64,000 nt of DNA from G963422745 sp965214285. GTDB lineage: Bacteria > Actinomycetota > Acidimicrobiia > Acidimicrobiales > Aldehydirespiratoraceae. The stretch is taken from NCBI GenBank assembly GCA_965214285.1, contig OZ243946.1:930001-994000 (forward strand). Direction: 5' to 3'. The notes beneath the pieces were generated by a model. It saw only the letters and a list, made by a program, of their open reading frames with translations. It ran no database searches and was not told the origin of the DNA. Shown one piece after another: positions 34,244 to 42,732 of the stretch. The translations under genes were made by a program, and so were the position numbers. The stretch's first letter is position 1; each line of letters opens with the position of its first letter.

Positions 34244-37200
34244 ATGCGAACCGTGTTGCGCAAGCCGTTCAGGGCCGGCTGGTTTTCTGTGGCTGGGGGA
34301 GGGGTCATGGCTCTGGTTTTGTGCCTGGCGTTTGCCGGCCAGGCTCTCGCCCAGGGAGGCGGCGGTGGCGGCGGGGCACAGCCCGATCAGGTGGTGGTGC
34401 CTGATCTGGACGGCATGTCACAGGCTGGGGCGGAGCTGGCGTTGCGCATGGCGGGCTTGTTCCCGCACGGCACGGGTGTCGAGGAGCCTGATCCGAGGCT
34501 TGACGGCAGGGTGGTGTCTCAGGATCCCGTCGGGGGCAGTCTGGCTGTTCGTGGCTCTGGGGTCGCTTTCGGCTATGGCACGGCGCCTTTGGGGCCGTAT
34601 CTGTCGGAGCTTTACGGCCGGTCGGATACGGCGGTGAGCGTGGTGTGGCATGCCCCGGTCACAGGTGCGCGTGAGTTCGGGGTGCAGTATCGGGCGGTTG
34701 GCGACAGCAATTGGCTGAGCCATGACCTGACGCCGGCGGGCGCGGTGCTGCGCGGTTCTGGGGACATGTCCTACAGCCGTATCACGGGCTTGGCTGCGGG
34801 CACCGCCTACGAGATGCGGTACTGCGTGAGCGCAGCGGCTTGCGCGTCCAACAAGTGGCGGACGGGGGCGGGCACGCTGACGACCGCGCCGGCGATGCTG
34901 CCGAACGCGCCTGCTGAGATCACGGGCCAGTCGGCGAGGTTCCGGATCGTCGAGAACGTGGATCCGGCTGATCTGGGCGGCCATGCCGGCGCTCATCCGG
35001 CTGATCTGGCCGCCAACCAGGGGGCCCGGGTGGGCTGGGTGTACGGCCATCTCGGCGAAGGCGACGTCATCGGCTCGAACGAGCCGAGGTTCTGGCTGGA
35101 AGGCACCGGGCACGAGAAGTTCTCGATCGAGCTCGAGAACCCGGAGTGGTTCGCCGGTTCCCTGCGCCGCGTCGCGGTGATCAAGGCCGTCGAGAGGCTG
35201 ACGCGCCTCACGCCCTCCTATGACCTGACGGTGCATTTCTCGGACGGCCGCAACGCAGCCGGCGGCGCGGATGCCTCCGCCGACGACTCCATCGACATCG
35301 TCATCGAGGTGCTCGAGGCGCGCTCTTTCGGCACGTATGTGGCGGTGGAGCGGCCCGGCTCGCCGGTGCTCACAGCCGACACGATCGGCGCGACCAGCGT
35401 GACGCTGAGCTGGCCCGCGCCCGACCCCGGCAACCAGACCATCGCCGGGTACCGCGTCCAGTACCGCGTCCAGGGCGACAGCCACTGGTCCACCAGCGAG
35501 ACCGTCACCTCGCGCAGCGCGGTCATCGACGGCCTGCAGCCCGAAACCGCCTATGAGTTCCGCGGCATCACCACCACCACACCCAACCCGGGCGTCTACA
35601 ACCCGCTCACCTGGAGCGACAAGATCACAGCACCGATCATCACCGCCAGCACCGGCACACCCCCCACGCCCGCCAAAGTCACAGTGCCCAACCTGATCGG
35701 CATGACCAAGGCCGCCGCTGAGCAGGCGCTGACGGACGCCGGCCTGGCGGCCGATGCCAGGGCCGGGAACGCCGCTGAGGATCCGAGCCAAGCGGGCGAG
35801 GTCTACGGGCACCAGCCCGGCGCCGGTGCCCAGGTCAACCCCGGCAGCACTGTCGTCTTCCACTACCTGGTGTACACCGCCCCGGCAACCACCACCACGA
35901 CGACCACGACCACCACGACGACCGTGCCGCCGGCCGGGGTGAGGGTGCCTGATCTGAGCTGCATGACCCAGCCCGAGGCAGCGGCCACCCTGCGCGCCGT
36001 CGGTCTTCAGCCGAATTTCGAGGAAGTCTTCACCGGCTCTGAGCACCTGAACGGGCTGAACTTCGACGGGTCGGACCCTGCCGCGGGCACTTACGTGCCT
36101 CGGAACTCCGCCGTCAACGCCGACTTCGGCTCTTACACCGACGGCGTGGCACCCCATCCCACACCCGACGTGTGCAGCGACCCGCCGACCACGGTGGAGG
36201 TGCCTGACCTGAACGGCATGACCAAGGCTGCCGCGGAGACGGCCTTGACCGCTGCCGGCCTGGCAGCCGACGCTCGCACCAAGGCCACCACGGACCCGAA
36301 CCGGGCCGGCCTGGTCGACCAGCAGCAGCCCGCTGCCGGATCTCAGGTCAACACCGGCGTCACCGTCGTCTACTTCTACCTGGTGCACAGCGTCCCGGTG
36401 AGCACCACCACGACAACGACGACCACCACGACGACCGTGCCGCCGGCCCAGGTGGCGGTGCCTGATCTGACCTGCAAGACCCAGGACGAAGCAGGAGCCG
36501 CCCTGAGCGCTGTCGGCCTTCAGCCGAATTTCGAGGGCTTCTTCTTCATGGGCTCTGAGCAGCTGGACGGCCTGAACGTCGGTCATTCGGATCCTGCCGC
36601 CGGCACTCTCGTGGATCTGGGCTCGGTCGTCAATGCCGACTTCGCCTACTACTCCGAGGGCTCTCCGCCCTACCACACGCCCGACCTGTGCGAGATGACC
36701 ACGGTCGAGGTGCCCGACCTGGACGGCATGACCAAGACCGCTGCGGAGACAGCCCTGACCGACGCGGGCCTGGTGCCAGACCCTGTTGCCGAAGCAACCA
36801 AGAAGAAGGCCCTCGACCAGGAGGTCCACAGCCAGTCGCCCGCTGCCGGCACCCAAGTAGATGTTGGCTCCACGGTCACCTTCACCTACTACGAGCACTC
36901 AACCACAGGGGGCCTCCCCCCGAAGCCGGAGGATTCCACCAAGCACCAACCCGCCCAACAGGCCGCGGAGCCAGAACCGGCGCCTGAATCTGCCCAGCAG
37001 GCTGTGGAGCCCGAGCCGCCGCCCGACCCGCCGGCTGCGCCGCGCAAGCTGCGAGCCTCAGCCGGCGACGGCTCGGTGACGCTTGCCTGGGACGCCCCGG
37101 ACGACCCGTCGGTCAGCGGCTATGTGATCCTGCGCAAGCTGTTCGGCTCCAACGCCGCGCTGCAGGTATACGTCGCCGATACTCGCAGCACCGCCACGTC

Positions 37201-37312
37201 GTTCACCGACACCGGTCTCGACGCCGCGCTGACCTACGTCTACCGAGTCAAGGCCATCAACGCCGCCGGCGTCGGGGCCTGGTCCAACTACGTGCGCATC
37301 AGACCCGGCTAA
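34244..37312 (+). CDS. Large secreted PASTA and fibronectin type III repeat protein
   Basis: 1022 residues from the ATG at 34244 (AAAGG upstream). In-frame alternatives are ATG 34235 and GTG 34181, which abuts the poly-G tract. Signal peptide at residues 1-36 (cut after QALA), then a Gly run. Order: PASTA 1 (about 46-112), FN3 (113-212), cadherin-like module (217-355), FN3 (365-465), five PASTA repeats starting near 479, 566, 651, 737 and 821 with two Thr-rich linkers, a Pro/Gln/Glu stretch (886-925) and a C-terminal FN3. There is no kinase or transpeptidase domain and no sorting signal. It is probably exported and binds cell wall or surfaces. The 5' part uses more T-ending codons than neighbours, hinting at transfer. 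Confidence 0.88.
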   Translation: MRTVLRKPFRAGWFSVAGGGVMALVLCLAFAGQALAQGGGGGGGAQPDQVVVPDLDGMSQAGAELALRMAGLFPHGTGVEEPDPRLDGRVVSQDPVGGSLAVRGSGVAFGYGTAPLGPYLSELYGRSDTAVSVVWHAPVTGAREFGVQYRAVGDSNWLSHDLTPAGAVLRGSGDMSYSRITGLAAGTAYEMRYCVSAAACASNKWRTGAGTLTTAPAMLPNAPAEITGQSARFRIVENVDPADLGGHAGAHPADLAANQGARVGWVYGHLGEGDVIGSNEPRFWLEGTGHEKFSIELENPEWFAGSLRRVAVIKAVERLTRLTPSYDLTVHFSDGRNAAGGADASADDSIDIVIEVLEARSFGTYVAVERPGSPVLTADTIGATSVTLSWPAPDPGNQTIAGYRVQYRVQGDSHWSTSETVTSRSAVIDGLQPETAYEFRGITTTTPNPGVYNPLTWSDKITAPIITASTGTPPTPAKVTVPNLIGMTKAAAEQALTDAGLAADARAGNAAEDPSQAGEVYGHQPGAGAQVNPGSTVVFHYLVYTAPATTTTTTTTTTTTVPPAGVRVPDLSCMTQPEAAATLRAVGLQPNFEEVFTGSEHLNGLNFDGSDPAAGTYVPRNSAVNADFGSYTDGVAPHPTPDVCSDPPTTVEVPDLNGMTKAAAETALTAAGLAADARTKATTDPNRAGLVDQQQPAAGSQVNTGVTVVYFYLVHSVPVSTTTTTTTTTTTVPPAQVAVPDLTCKTQDEAGAALSAVGLQPNFEGFFFMGSEQLDGLNVGHSDPAAGTLVDLGSVVNADFAYYSEGSPPYHTPDLCEMTTVEVPDLDGMTKTAAETALTDAGLVPDPVAEATKKKALDQEVHSQSPAAGTQVDVGSTVTFTYYEHSTTGGLPPKPEDSTKHQPAQQAAEPEPAPESAQQAVEPEPPPDPPAAPRKLRASAGDGSVTLAWDAPDDPSVSGYVILRKLFGSNAALQVYVADTRSTATSFTDTGLDAALTYVYRVKAINAAGVGAWSNYVRIRPG
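35678..36896 (+). repeat. Internal tandem repeats encoding alternating PASTA types
   Basis: A unit of 516 bp (from 35678) and then 510 bp (from 36194) encodes a type A PASTA, a Thr-rich linker and a type B PASTA. A third type A copy starts at 36704. Type A begins VPDLNGMTKAAAE. Type B begins VPDLxC and ends near PDVC or PDLC, so each B unit has two Cys that could pair. Confidence 0.85.
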
Positions 37313-37402
37313 CGCCTGCCGCCGACGACGACCGGGGGTCGCCCGCAGCAATGCGGCCAGCCCCCGGCTTCGCGTCACGGCGGCAACCGGGCGCCTGTTC
37401 CC

Positions 37403-37431
37403 GGGGGAGTGTCACACCCCCTGAATACGGT
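37403..37431 (+). promoter_or_regulatory. radA promoter: leaderless -10 (TACGGT) with an adjacent imperfect dyad
   Basis: TACGGT at 37426-37431 stands 6 nt before the radA ATG. Immediately upstream, GGGG(A)GTG and CACCCCC around TCA (37403-37421) form an imperfect dyad that could be an operator or a small hairpin. Confidence 0.45.
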
Positions 37432-37437
37432 GCGCCC

Positions 37438-38838
37438 ATGGCCAGACCACGACAGATCCATCGCTGCAGCGAGTGCGGCGCCTCCGCTCCCAAGTGGGCC
37501 GGCCGCTGCGACGGCTGCGGCGCCTGGAACACCCTGGTCGCCGAGACCGACTCTGCCGGGCTCGCTGGCCGGTCCTCGGCTGCGGGCTGCCTTCCGCCGC
37601 CGTCGTCTGTGCCGCTGCGGATCGCCGACGTCGACGACGAGTCCACCGAGGCGCTCGGAAGCGGGCTGAGCGAGGTCGACCGGGTGCTCGGCGGCGGGCT
37701 GGTGCCCGGCTCGGTCACCCTGGTCGGCGGCGAGCCCGGCATCGGCAAGTCCACTCTGCTGCTGCAGCTGCTCGCCGGCGCGGCCCGGCGGGGCCGTCGC
37801 TGTCTGTACGTGTCCGGCGAGGAATCGGCATCGCAGGTGCGCTCCCGGGCCGATCGCCTGGCAGCCGTGGAGGACAGGCTGCTGCTCGTGTCCGAGACCG
37901 TGCTCGGCCACATTCTCGCCCATCTCGGCGAGGTCAAGCCCGACGTGGTGGTGGTCGACTCGGTGCAGACGCTGCACGACCCCAGCGTCGGCTCGGCGCC
38001 GGGCTCTGTGGTGCAGGTCCGCGACTGCGCCTACGGGCTGGTCCAGCACGCCAAGCAGGAAGGCATCGCCTTGGTGCTCGTCGGCCACGTCAACAAGGAG
38101 GGCGCCATCGCCGGCCCGCGCCTGCTGGAGCACATGGTCGACACGGTCCTCGAGCTCGAGGGCGACCGCCATCACGGCTTGCGGGTGCTGCGGGCCTCCA
38201 AGCACCGCTTCGGGCCGACCAGCGAGGTCGGCCTGTTCGAGATGAACGGCGCCGGGCTGGTGGCGGTGCCCGACCCCAGCGGGCTGTTCCTCGCCGATCG
38301 GGTGTCGGGGGTGTCGGGCTCGGTGATCGTGCCTGCGGTCGACGGCAACCGCCCGCTGCTGGTCGAGGTCCAGGCGCTGCTTGCCCCGCATCAGGGCCCG
38401 CATCCCCGGCGCCGCGCCCAGGGCATCGACCAGGGCCGCCTGGAGATGCTGCTGGCGGTGATCGAGCGCAGATGCGGCCTCCGGGTGCTCGACGCCGACG
38501 TGTACGCGCTTGCCGTGGGCGGCGCTCGTGTGCACGACCCCGGCGCCGACGCGGCCATCGCCCTGGCGGTGGCGTCGTCGCTGTCCAATAGGGCCATCGG
38601 CGAGGATCTGGTGGCTCTCGGCGAGGTCGGGCTCGGCGGCGAGATGCGCCACGTGAGCGCCGTCGACCGACGCCTGGCCGAGGCCGCTCGCATGGGCTTT
38701 CGGCGGGCCATCGTGCCCGCAGGGGTGTCCGAGGGCCCGCCCGGCCTGGAGCTGCTGCGAGCGCCGACGCTGCAGGCTGCGATCATGCTGGCCGCTCTCG
38801 ACGAGGACGAGCGGGAGGTGGTCGCCGTGTCTGCATAG
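37438..38838 (+). CDS. radA: DNA repair protein RadA
   Basis: 466 residues. It has an N-terminal zinc finger (CSECGASAPKWAGRCDGC), Walker A GEPGIGKSTLLLQ (about residue 98), the RadA-specific loop as SKHRFGPTSEVG (usual KNRFG) and a C-terminal Lon-like domain (ALAVGGARVHDPGADAAIALAV). RadA drives branch migration in recombination. The predicted mRNA is leaderless. Confidence 0.95.
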   Translation: MARPRQIHRCSECGASAPKWAGRCDGCGAWNTLVAETDSAGLAGRSSAAGCLPPPSSVPLRIADVDDESTEALGSGLSEVDRVLGGGLVPGSVTLVGGEPGIGKSTLLLQLLAGAARRGRRCLYVSGEESASQVRSRADRLAAVEDRLLLVSETVLGHILAHLGEVKPDVVVVDSVQTLHDPSVGSAPGSVVQVRDCAYGLVQHAKQEGIALVLVGHVNKEGAIAGPRLLEHMVDTVLELEGDRHHGLRVLRASKHRFGPTSEVGLFEMNGAGLVAVPDPSGLFLADRVSGVSGSVIVPAVDGNRPLLVEVQALLAPHQGPHPRRRAQGIDQGRLEMLLAVIERRCGLRVLDADVYALAVGGARVHDPGADAAIALAVASSLSNRAIGEDLVALGEVGLGGEMRHVSAVDRRLAEAARMGFRRAIVPAGVSEGPPGLELLRAPTLQAAIMLAALDEDEREVVAVSA

Positions 38839-38859
38839 ACGGCCGGCTGCGGCGATGCG

Positions 38860-39528
38860 TCAGCGGCTGCGCAGGCTCATCTGCTCGCGGTTCTTGATCA
38901 CGTAGCTCTTGCCGTCCTGTTCGATCCAGCCGAGCCGCACAAACGCGGAGATGGCCTTGTTGACCCGCTCACGGGACGAGCCGACCATGCCCGCGAGCTC
39001 CTCCTGAGTGATCGGCAGCGTGAAGCTGTCGCTGTCGCCGGCGCGTTCGAGCAGGTGCTTGGCGGTGCGGCCGGGCACGTCGAGGAACATGGCATCGGCG
39101 AGCGCCTCGTCCACCGAGCGAAGCCGCCTGGCCAACAGGAGCGCCACGTTGCGCAGCGCCTGCGGCCGGCGTTCGTAGAGCTCGTTGATGACGGCGTAGG
39201 GAACGGCGATCACCATTGAGGGATCCACGGCACGGGCGCCTGCGGAGCGGGTCTGTCCGTCGAACAGGCCCAGCTCGCCGAACAGGTCGCCCGGCTCCAT
39301 CAGCGCCACCACCGACTCGCGCCCGTCGACGGACTTGGTGCCGATGGCGATGAGCCCCCGTGCGACTACGAACAGCTCGTCGGGGTCGTCGCCCTCCTCG
39401 AAGAGGATCTGACGGCGCTCCAGCCAGAGCGGCTCTGTCGCCTTGCAGATCTTCTGCAGGCTGCGGGCGTCGAGATCCCCGAAGAGCAGCGTGCCCCTCA
39501 GCAACTCGGCGATGTCGGCGACAGTCAT
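38860..39528 (-). CDS. Crp/Fnr-family transcriptional regulator
   Basis: 222 residues from the ATG at 39528. The N-terminal cyclic nucleotide-binding barrel (LFGDLDARSLQKICKATEPLWL, GDLFGELGLFDGQTRSAGARA with the phosphate-binding E...R) is joined to a helix-turn-helix (ITQEELAGMVGSSRERVNKAI). It resembles actinobacterial Crp/GlxR. It converges with radA, 21 nt apart, and is divergent from the SDR gene. Confidence 0.93.
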   Translation of the reverse strand: MTVADIAELLRGTLLFGDLDARSLQKICKATEPLWLERRQILFEEGDDPDELFVVARGLIAIGTKSVDGRESVVALMEPGDLFGELGLFDGQTRSAGARAVDPSMVIAVPYAVINELYERRPQALRNVALLLARRLRSVDEALADAMFLDVPGRTAKHLLERAGDSDSFTLPITQEELAGMVGSSRERVNKAISAFVRLGWIEQDGKSYVIKNREQMSLRSR

Positions 39529-39720
39529 GCGGCGCGCCACACTAGTTGCGCCCCCAGCCCCGCCCCGGGCCTCCCCGCGCCGGGCCTCCTCGCGCCGTCC
39601 CGCCCGCCGCCGCCTCGAACCCCCGGCGCTGCCGCCTGCTGCTGGGCTGGCTGCTGTTGCCGCCCAGGCGCCGACGATCCTGAGCGCACCGCCCGGGCCG
39701 ATCAGAAAGCAGCGGCCGGG

Positions 39721-39726
39721 TAGTCT
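39721..39726 (+). promoter_or_regulatory. Leaderless -10 element of the SDR gene (TAGTCT)
   Basis: TAGTCT ends 7 nt before the ATG at 39734. Confidence 0.5.
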
Positions 39727-39733
39727 CGCCGGG

Positions 39734-40549
39734 ATGGAGCGGGCCTTGGACTTCAGCGGCCGCACGGCGATCGTCACCGGCGGAACCCGAGGCATCGGCC
39801 GGGTGATCGCACAGAGCTTCCTCGAACACGGCGCAGACGTGGTGGTCTGTGCCCGCAGCGAGCCGCAGAGCCTGCCCTCGACCGGCGAGCGGGAGGCGTC
39901 CTTCGTGGCCGCCGACGTGCGCGACCCCGACCAGATCGCCGCCGTGGTCAGCCACGCCGTGCAGCGCACCGGCCGCATCGACGTGCTCGTCAACAACGCC
40001 GGCGGTGCGCCTCCCGCCGACAGCGCCACGGTGTCGCCGCGCTTCAACGAGAAGATCCTGGCGTTGAACCTGCTGGCCCCGATGACCTTCGCCCAGGCGG
40101 TTCATCCGGTGATGAGCGCCCAGCCCGACGGCGGCGTGATCGTCAACATCGCCTCGGTGTCGGGGCAGCGTGCCAACCCCGGCGGCGTGGCCTACGGCGC
40201 GGCCAAGGCCGGGATCATCAACATGACGGCCACGCTGGCGCACGAGTGGGGCCCGTCGATCCGGGTGCTGGCGCTGGTCGTGGGCATGGTCGTCACCTCC
40301 GAGGCCGCCGTGTACTACGGCGACGACGCCGGCATCGCCGCAGTCGGGGAGCTGCTGGCGCTCAAGCGCATGGGCGAGCCCTCCGAGATCGCGGATGTGG
40401 TGCTGTTCTGCGCCTCGCCGCTGGCCCGCTGGATGACAGGCTGTGCCATCCCGGTGGACGGCGGCGGCGAGATCGCCGGCTACCTGGCTGCGTCCACCGC
40501 CGCAGCCGGCACCCCCGAGCCCGCTCCGCCGAGCCTGCCCGGCGAATGA
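39734..40549 (+). CDS. Short-chain dehydrogenase/reductase
   Basis: 271 residues. TAIVTGGTRGIGRVIAQSF (cofactor G-x3-G-x-G), DVLVNNAGG, IVNIASVSGQ (Ser) and VAYGAAKAGIINM (Tyr and Lys) give a complete classical SDR, closing with WMTGCAIPVDGGGE. Substrate unknown. Its stop overlaps the ATG of the small membrane protein gene that follows (ATGA). Confidence 0.92.
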   Translation: MERALDFSGRTAIVTGGTRGIGRVIAQSFLEHGADVVVCARSEPQSLPSTGEREASFVAADVRDPDQIAAVVSHAVQRTGRIDVLVNNAGGAPPADSATVSPRFNEKILALNLLAPMTFAQAVHPVMSAQPDGGVIVNIASVSGQRANPGGVAYGAAKAGIINMTATLAHEWGPSIRVLALVVGMVVTSEAAVYYGDDAGIAAVGELLALKRMGEPSEIADVVLFCASPLARWMTGCAIPVDGGGEIAGYLAASTAAAGTPEPAPPSLPGE

Positions 40550-40848
40550 GCCGACCGGGCGGTCTTCGTCTGTGCCTGCGGGCTGGGGCAGTGCAGCGGG
40601 TGACCGTGGCGCTGCTTGTGCTGGCTTGGGTTGGGGCGCTGGCCGATGCCGGCACGGCCTTGGCGCAGACCGTGGATCCCGATCTGCTCGACGACGCCGG
40701 CCGCATCATCGGCTCGCCCGACGCCGGGCCCGATCCGCAGAACTCCGGCGACCGCGGCGGCTGGGCGCAGCTGCTGACCCTGGCGGTGATGATGGCGGGC
40801 GTCGTCTTCATCGCCTGGCGCATCCGGGCCGCGCTGGTTCGTCGCTGA
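40546..40848 (+). CDS. Small two-helix membrane protein
   Basis: 100 residues. A hydrophobic N-terminal segment (VTVALLVLAWVGALADAGTA, possible signal peptide) is followed by an acidic linker (DPDLLDDAGRIIGSPDAG) and a C-terminal membrane helix (LLTLAVMMAGVVFIAWRIRAAL). No family recognised. Translationally coupled to the SDR gene. Confidence 0.65.
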   Translation: MSRPGGLRLCLRAGAVQRVTVALLVLAWVGALADAGTALAQTVDPDLLDDAGRIIGSPDAGPDPQNSGDRGGWAQLLTLAVMMAGVVFIAWRIRAALVRR

Positions 40849-41194
40849 ACGGCCCGCTGAGCGGTCGCTGACCGCCGCCGCCGGCACCGGCCAGACGGCA
40901 CCGCGGACAGCACGGCTGAACCCGCCGGCGGGGACCGCTGAAGACAGCCTGGCACGGGGCGCGGTAAGGGCGCGGTAAGGGCGCGGTAGGGCTCAAGGGG
41001 AAGGCTCGGCGGTGCTTGCTCGGAGCGGCTCGCGACTCGCCGAGAGACGGGCATTTGCGAATTGCTGACAAATTCGATCAGAATTAGGTGGAATTGCCGC
41101 GAGGGTGCCGCTACCCTCGTCATCCAATCCCGACCAGATCACTCTGATTTCCGCATTGCCCATCCGCCAGCCTATCCACGAGCCGACTCCGATC
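40849..41194. other. 346-nt intergenic region upstream of the siroheme/sulfite reductase operon
   Basis: No gene. It begins with stop-spanning repeats (CGCTGAACGGCC, CGCTGAGCGGT, CGCTGACCGCC), continues with an 11-bp unit GCGCGGTAAGG three times (40959-40991), then an AT-rich island with repeated GAATT elements. TACCCT at 41112-41117 may be the -10 of the operon. Confidence 0.6.
41059..41095 (+). promoter_or_regulatory. Candidate operator: phased GAATT/AATTC elements
   Basis: GAATT at 41059, AATTC at 41071, GAATT at 41081 and GAATT at 41091 are spaced 10-12 bp apart in an otherwise GC-rich gap. AATTC-GATCA-GAATT (41071-41085) is a perfect dyad. Location upstream of sulfur-assimilation genes suggests control by sulfur or iron-sulfur status; the regulator is not known. 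Confidence 0.4.
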
Positions 41195-41956
41195 ATGACG
41201 ACAGACGCACCCGAGACGACCGCTGCGACCTCCGTGCCCTACCCCGTCAACCTCGACCTCGCCGGCCGCTCGGTGCTCGTCGTGGGCGGAGGGCCGGTGG
41301 CCGCCCGCAAGGCGGCAGGCCTGCTGGCAGCCGGCGCGAGGGTGACAGTGGTGGCGCCGCAGGCCGTCGCTGAGATCTCCGACAACCCTGACATCGCCTG
41401 GATCGCCCGGCCCTACCGCAGCTCCGATCTTGCCGGCCGCTGGCTGGCCGTCACCGCCACCGACGACCCCGAGGTCAACCGCGCCGTGGCCGCCGACGGC
41501 GAGCGGGCACGGCTCTGGGTCAATTCCGCGGACGACCCGGCCAACTGCACCTTCACGCTGCCCGCGGTCGCCCGCCACGGCGACGTTCAGGTGACGGTCT
41601 CCACCGGCGGGCGCAGCCCTGCCCTGGCAAGCTGGCTGCGGACCCGTCTCGGCCACGGGCTTGACGACGGCCTGGGCGAGCTGCTCGAGCTGTTGGCGCA
41701 GGCGCGAGCCGAAGCCCGAGAGCGCCTCGGCACCAGCGAGATCGCAGGCTGGGCTGAGGCTCTCGACGACGGCCTGTTGGAGCTGGTGCAAGCCGGCCGC
41801 ACCGCAGAGGCCAGCGAACGCCTGCGCAGGCACCTCGGGATCGAGCCGCCGCACGCCGCACCGGCACTCGACCATCACGCAGGACCGGCCGCAGCCGAGA
41901 CCGGTTCTGAGCCGGCCCGCGCCGAGCCGGGCCCGGCACTCAAGGAGGCGTCATGA
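41195..41956 (+). CDS. Precorrin-2 dehydrogenase / siroheme synthase N-terminal domain protein
   Basis: 253 residues. SVLVVGGGPVAARKAAGLLAAGARVTVVAP (NAD site), VTATDDPEVNRAV, VNSADDPANCTFTLPAVARHGDVQVTVSTGGRSPALASWLR are typical of Met8/CysG-N. It oxidises precorrin-2 and may chelate iron to give siroheme. Next genes are the methyltransferase and the siroheme enzyme, overlapping by ATGA at each junction. The C-terminal 30 residues are low complexity. Confidence 0.92.
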   Translation: MTTDAPETTAATSVPYPVNLDLAGRSVLVVGGGPVAARKAAGLLAAGARVTVVAPQAVAEISDNPDIAWIARPYRSSDLAGRWLAVTATDDPEVNRAVAADGERARLWVNSADDPANCTFTLPAVARHGDVQVTVSTGGRSPALASWLRTRLGHGLDDGLGELLELLAQARAEARERLGTSEIAGWAEALDDGLLELVQAGRTAEASERLRRHLGIEPPHAAPALDHHAGPAAAETGSEPARAEPGPALKEAS

Positions 41957-42732
41957 CCGTTCATCTCGTAGGCGCAGGACCGGGCGATCCGGGGCTGCTC
42001 ACCATGCGAGCCGCCGAGCTGCTGCGCGCCGCCGATGTGGTGGTGCACGACCGCCTGGTGCCGCCGTCCATCCTGGAGCTGGCCGCGCCCTGGGCGGAGA
42101 TCATCGACGTAGGCAAGCAGCCCGGCGGCCCTGTTGAGGCCCAGCAGCGCATCCACGACATCCTCATCGACCGCGGCCGCCGCTACGACTGCGTGGTGCG
42201 GCTCAAGGGCGGCGACCCGTTCGTGTTCGGCCGCGGCGGCGAGGAGGCCCTGGAGCTGCGGGTGGCGGGCATCGAGGTCGAGGAGGTCCCCGGCATCACC
42301 TCGGCGATCGCAGCGCCGGCCGCGGCGGGCATCCCCGTCACCATGCGCGGCGTCAGCAGCGGCTTCACGGTCGTCACCGGCCACACCGATCCCTCAGGCG
42401 ACCCCACCCTCGACTGGGGCGCCCTGGCCCGCTCGGGCACCACGCTGGTCATCCTGATGGGCATTGCCCGCCGGGCGGTGATCGCCGACTCGCTGATCGA
42501 AGGCGGCATGGCCCCGTCCACGCCGGTGGCGGTCATCCACGCAGCGACCACCGACGCCGAGCAGATCCGGCGCTCCACGCTGGCCGGGCTCGGCGACCTC
42601 GACGTCCACAACCCGGCGACCATCGTCGTCGGCGCGGTCGCCGCCCAGTCGGTGCTGGGGCCCCTCGCCCAGCTCGCCAGGGCCCAGATTCTCCAACCCC
42701 AGACAGCACAGTCCGAAGGAGCAGCCACATGA
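41953..42732 (+). CDS. cobA: Uroporphyrinogen-III C-methyltransferase
   Basis: 259 residues. VHLVGAGPGDPGLLTMRAAELL, VVVHDRLV, RLKGGDPFVFGRGGEEA and GVSSGFTVVTGH are diagnostic SUMT motifs. It makes precorrin-2 from uroporphyrinogen III using SAM. Coupled to both neighbours by ATGA, so the operon supplies siroheme for the reductase that follows. Confidence 0.96.
   Translation: MTVHLVGAGPGDPGLLTMRAAELLRAADVVVHDRLVPPSILELAAPWAEIIDVGKQPGGPVEAQQRIHDILIDRGRRYDCVVRLKGGDPFVFGRGGEEALELRVAGIEVEEVPGITSAIAAPAAAGIPVTMRGVSSGFTVVTGHTDPSGDPTLDWGALARSGTTLVILMGIARRAVIADSLIEGGMAPSTPVAVIHAATTDAEQIRRSTLAGLGDLDVHNPATIVVGAVAAQSVLGPLAQLARAQILQPQTAQSEGAAT

Noticed and set aside
34418..36898. Open frame of 826 codons on the minus strand opposite the PASTA gene
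   Set aside because: Antisense to clear PASTA and FN3 repeats. Sequence is Gly/Arg/His/Val-rich with no family.
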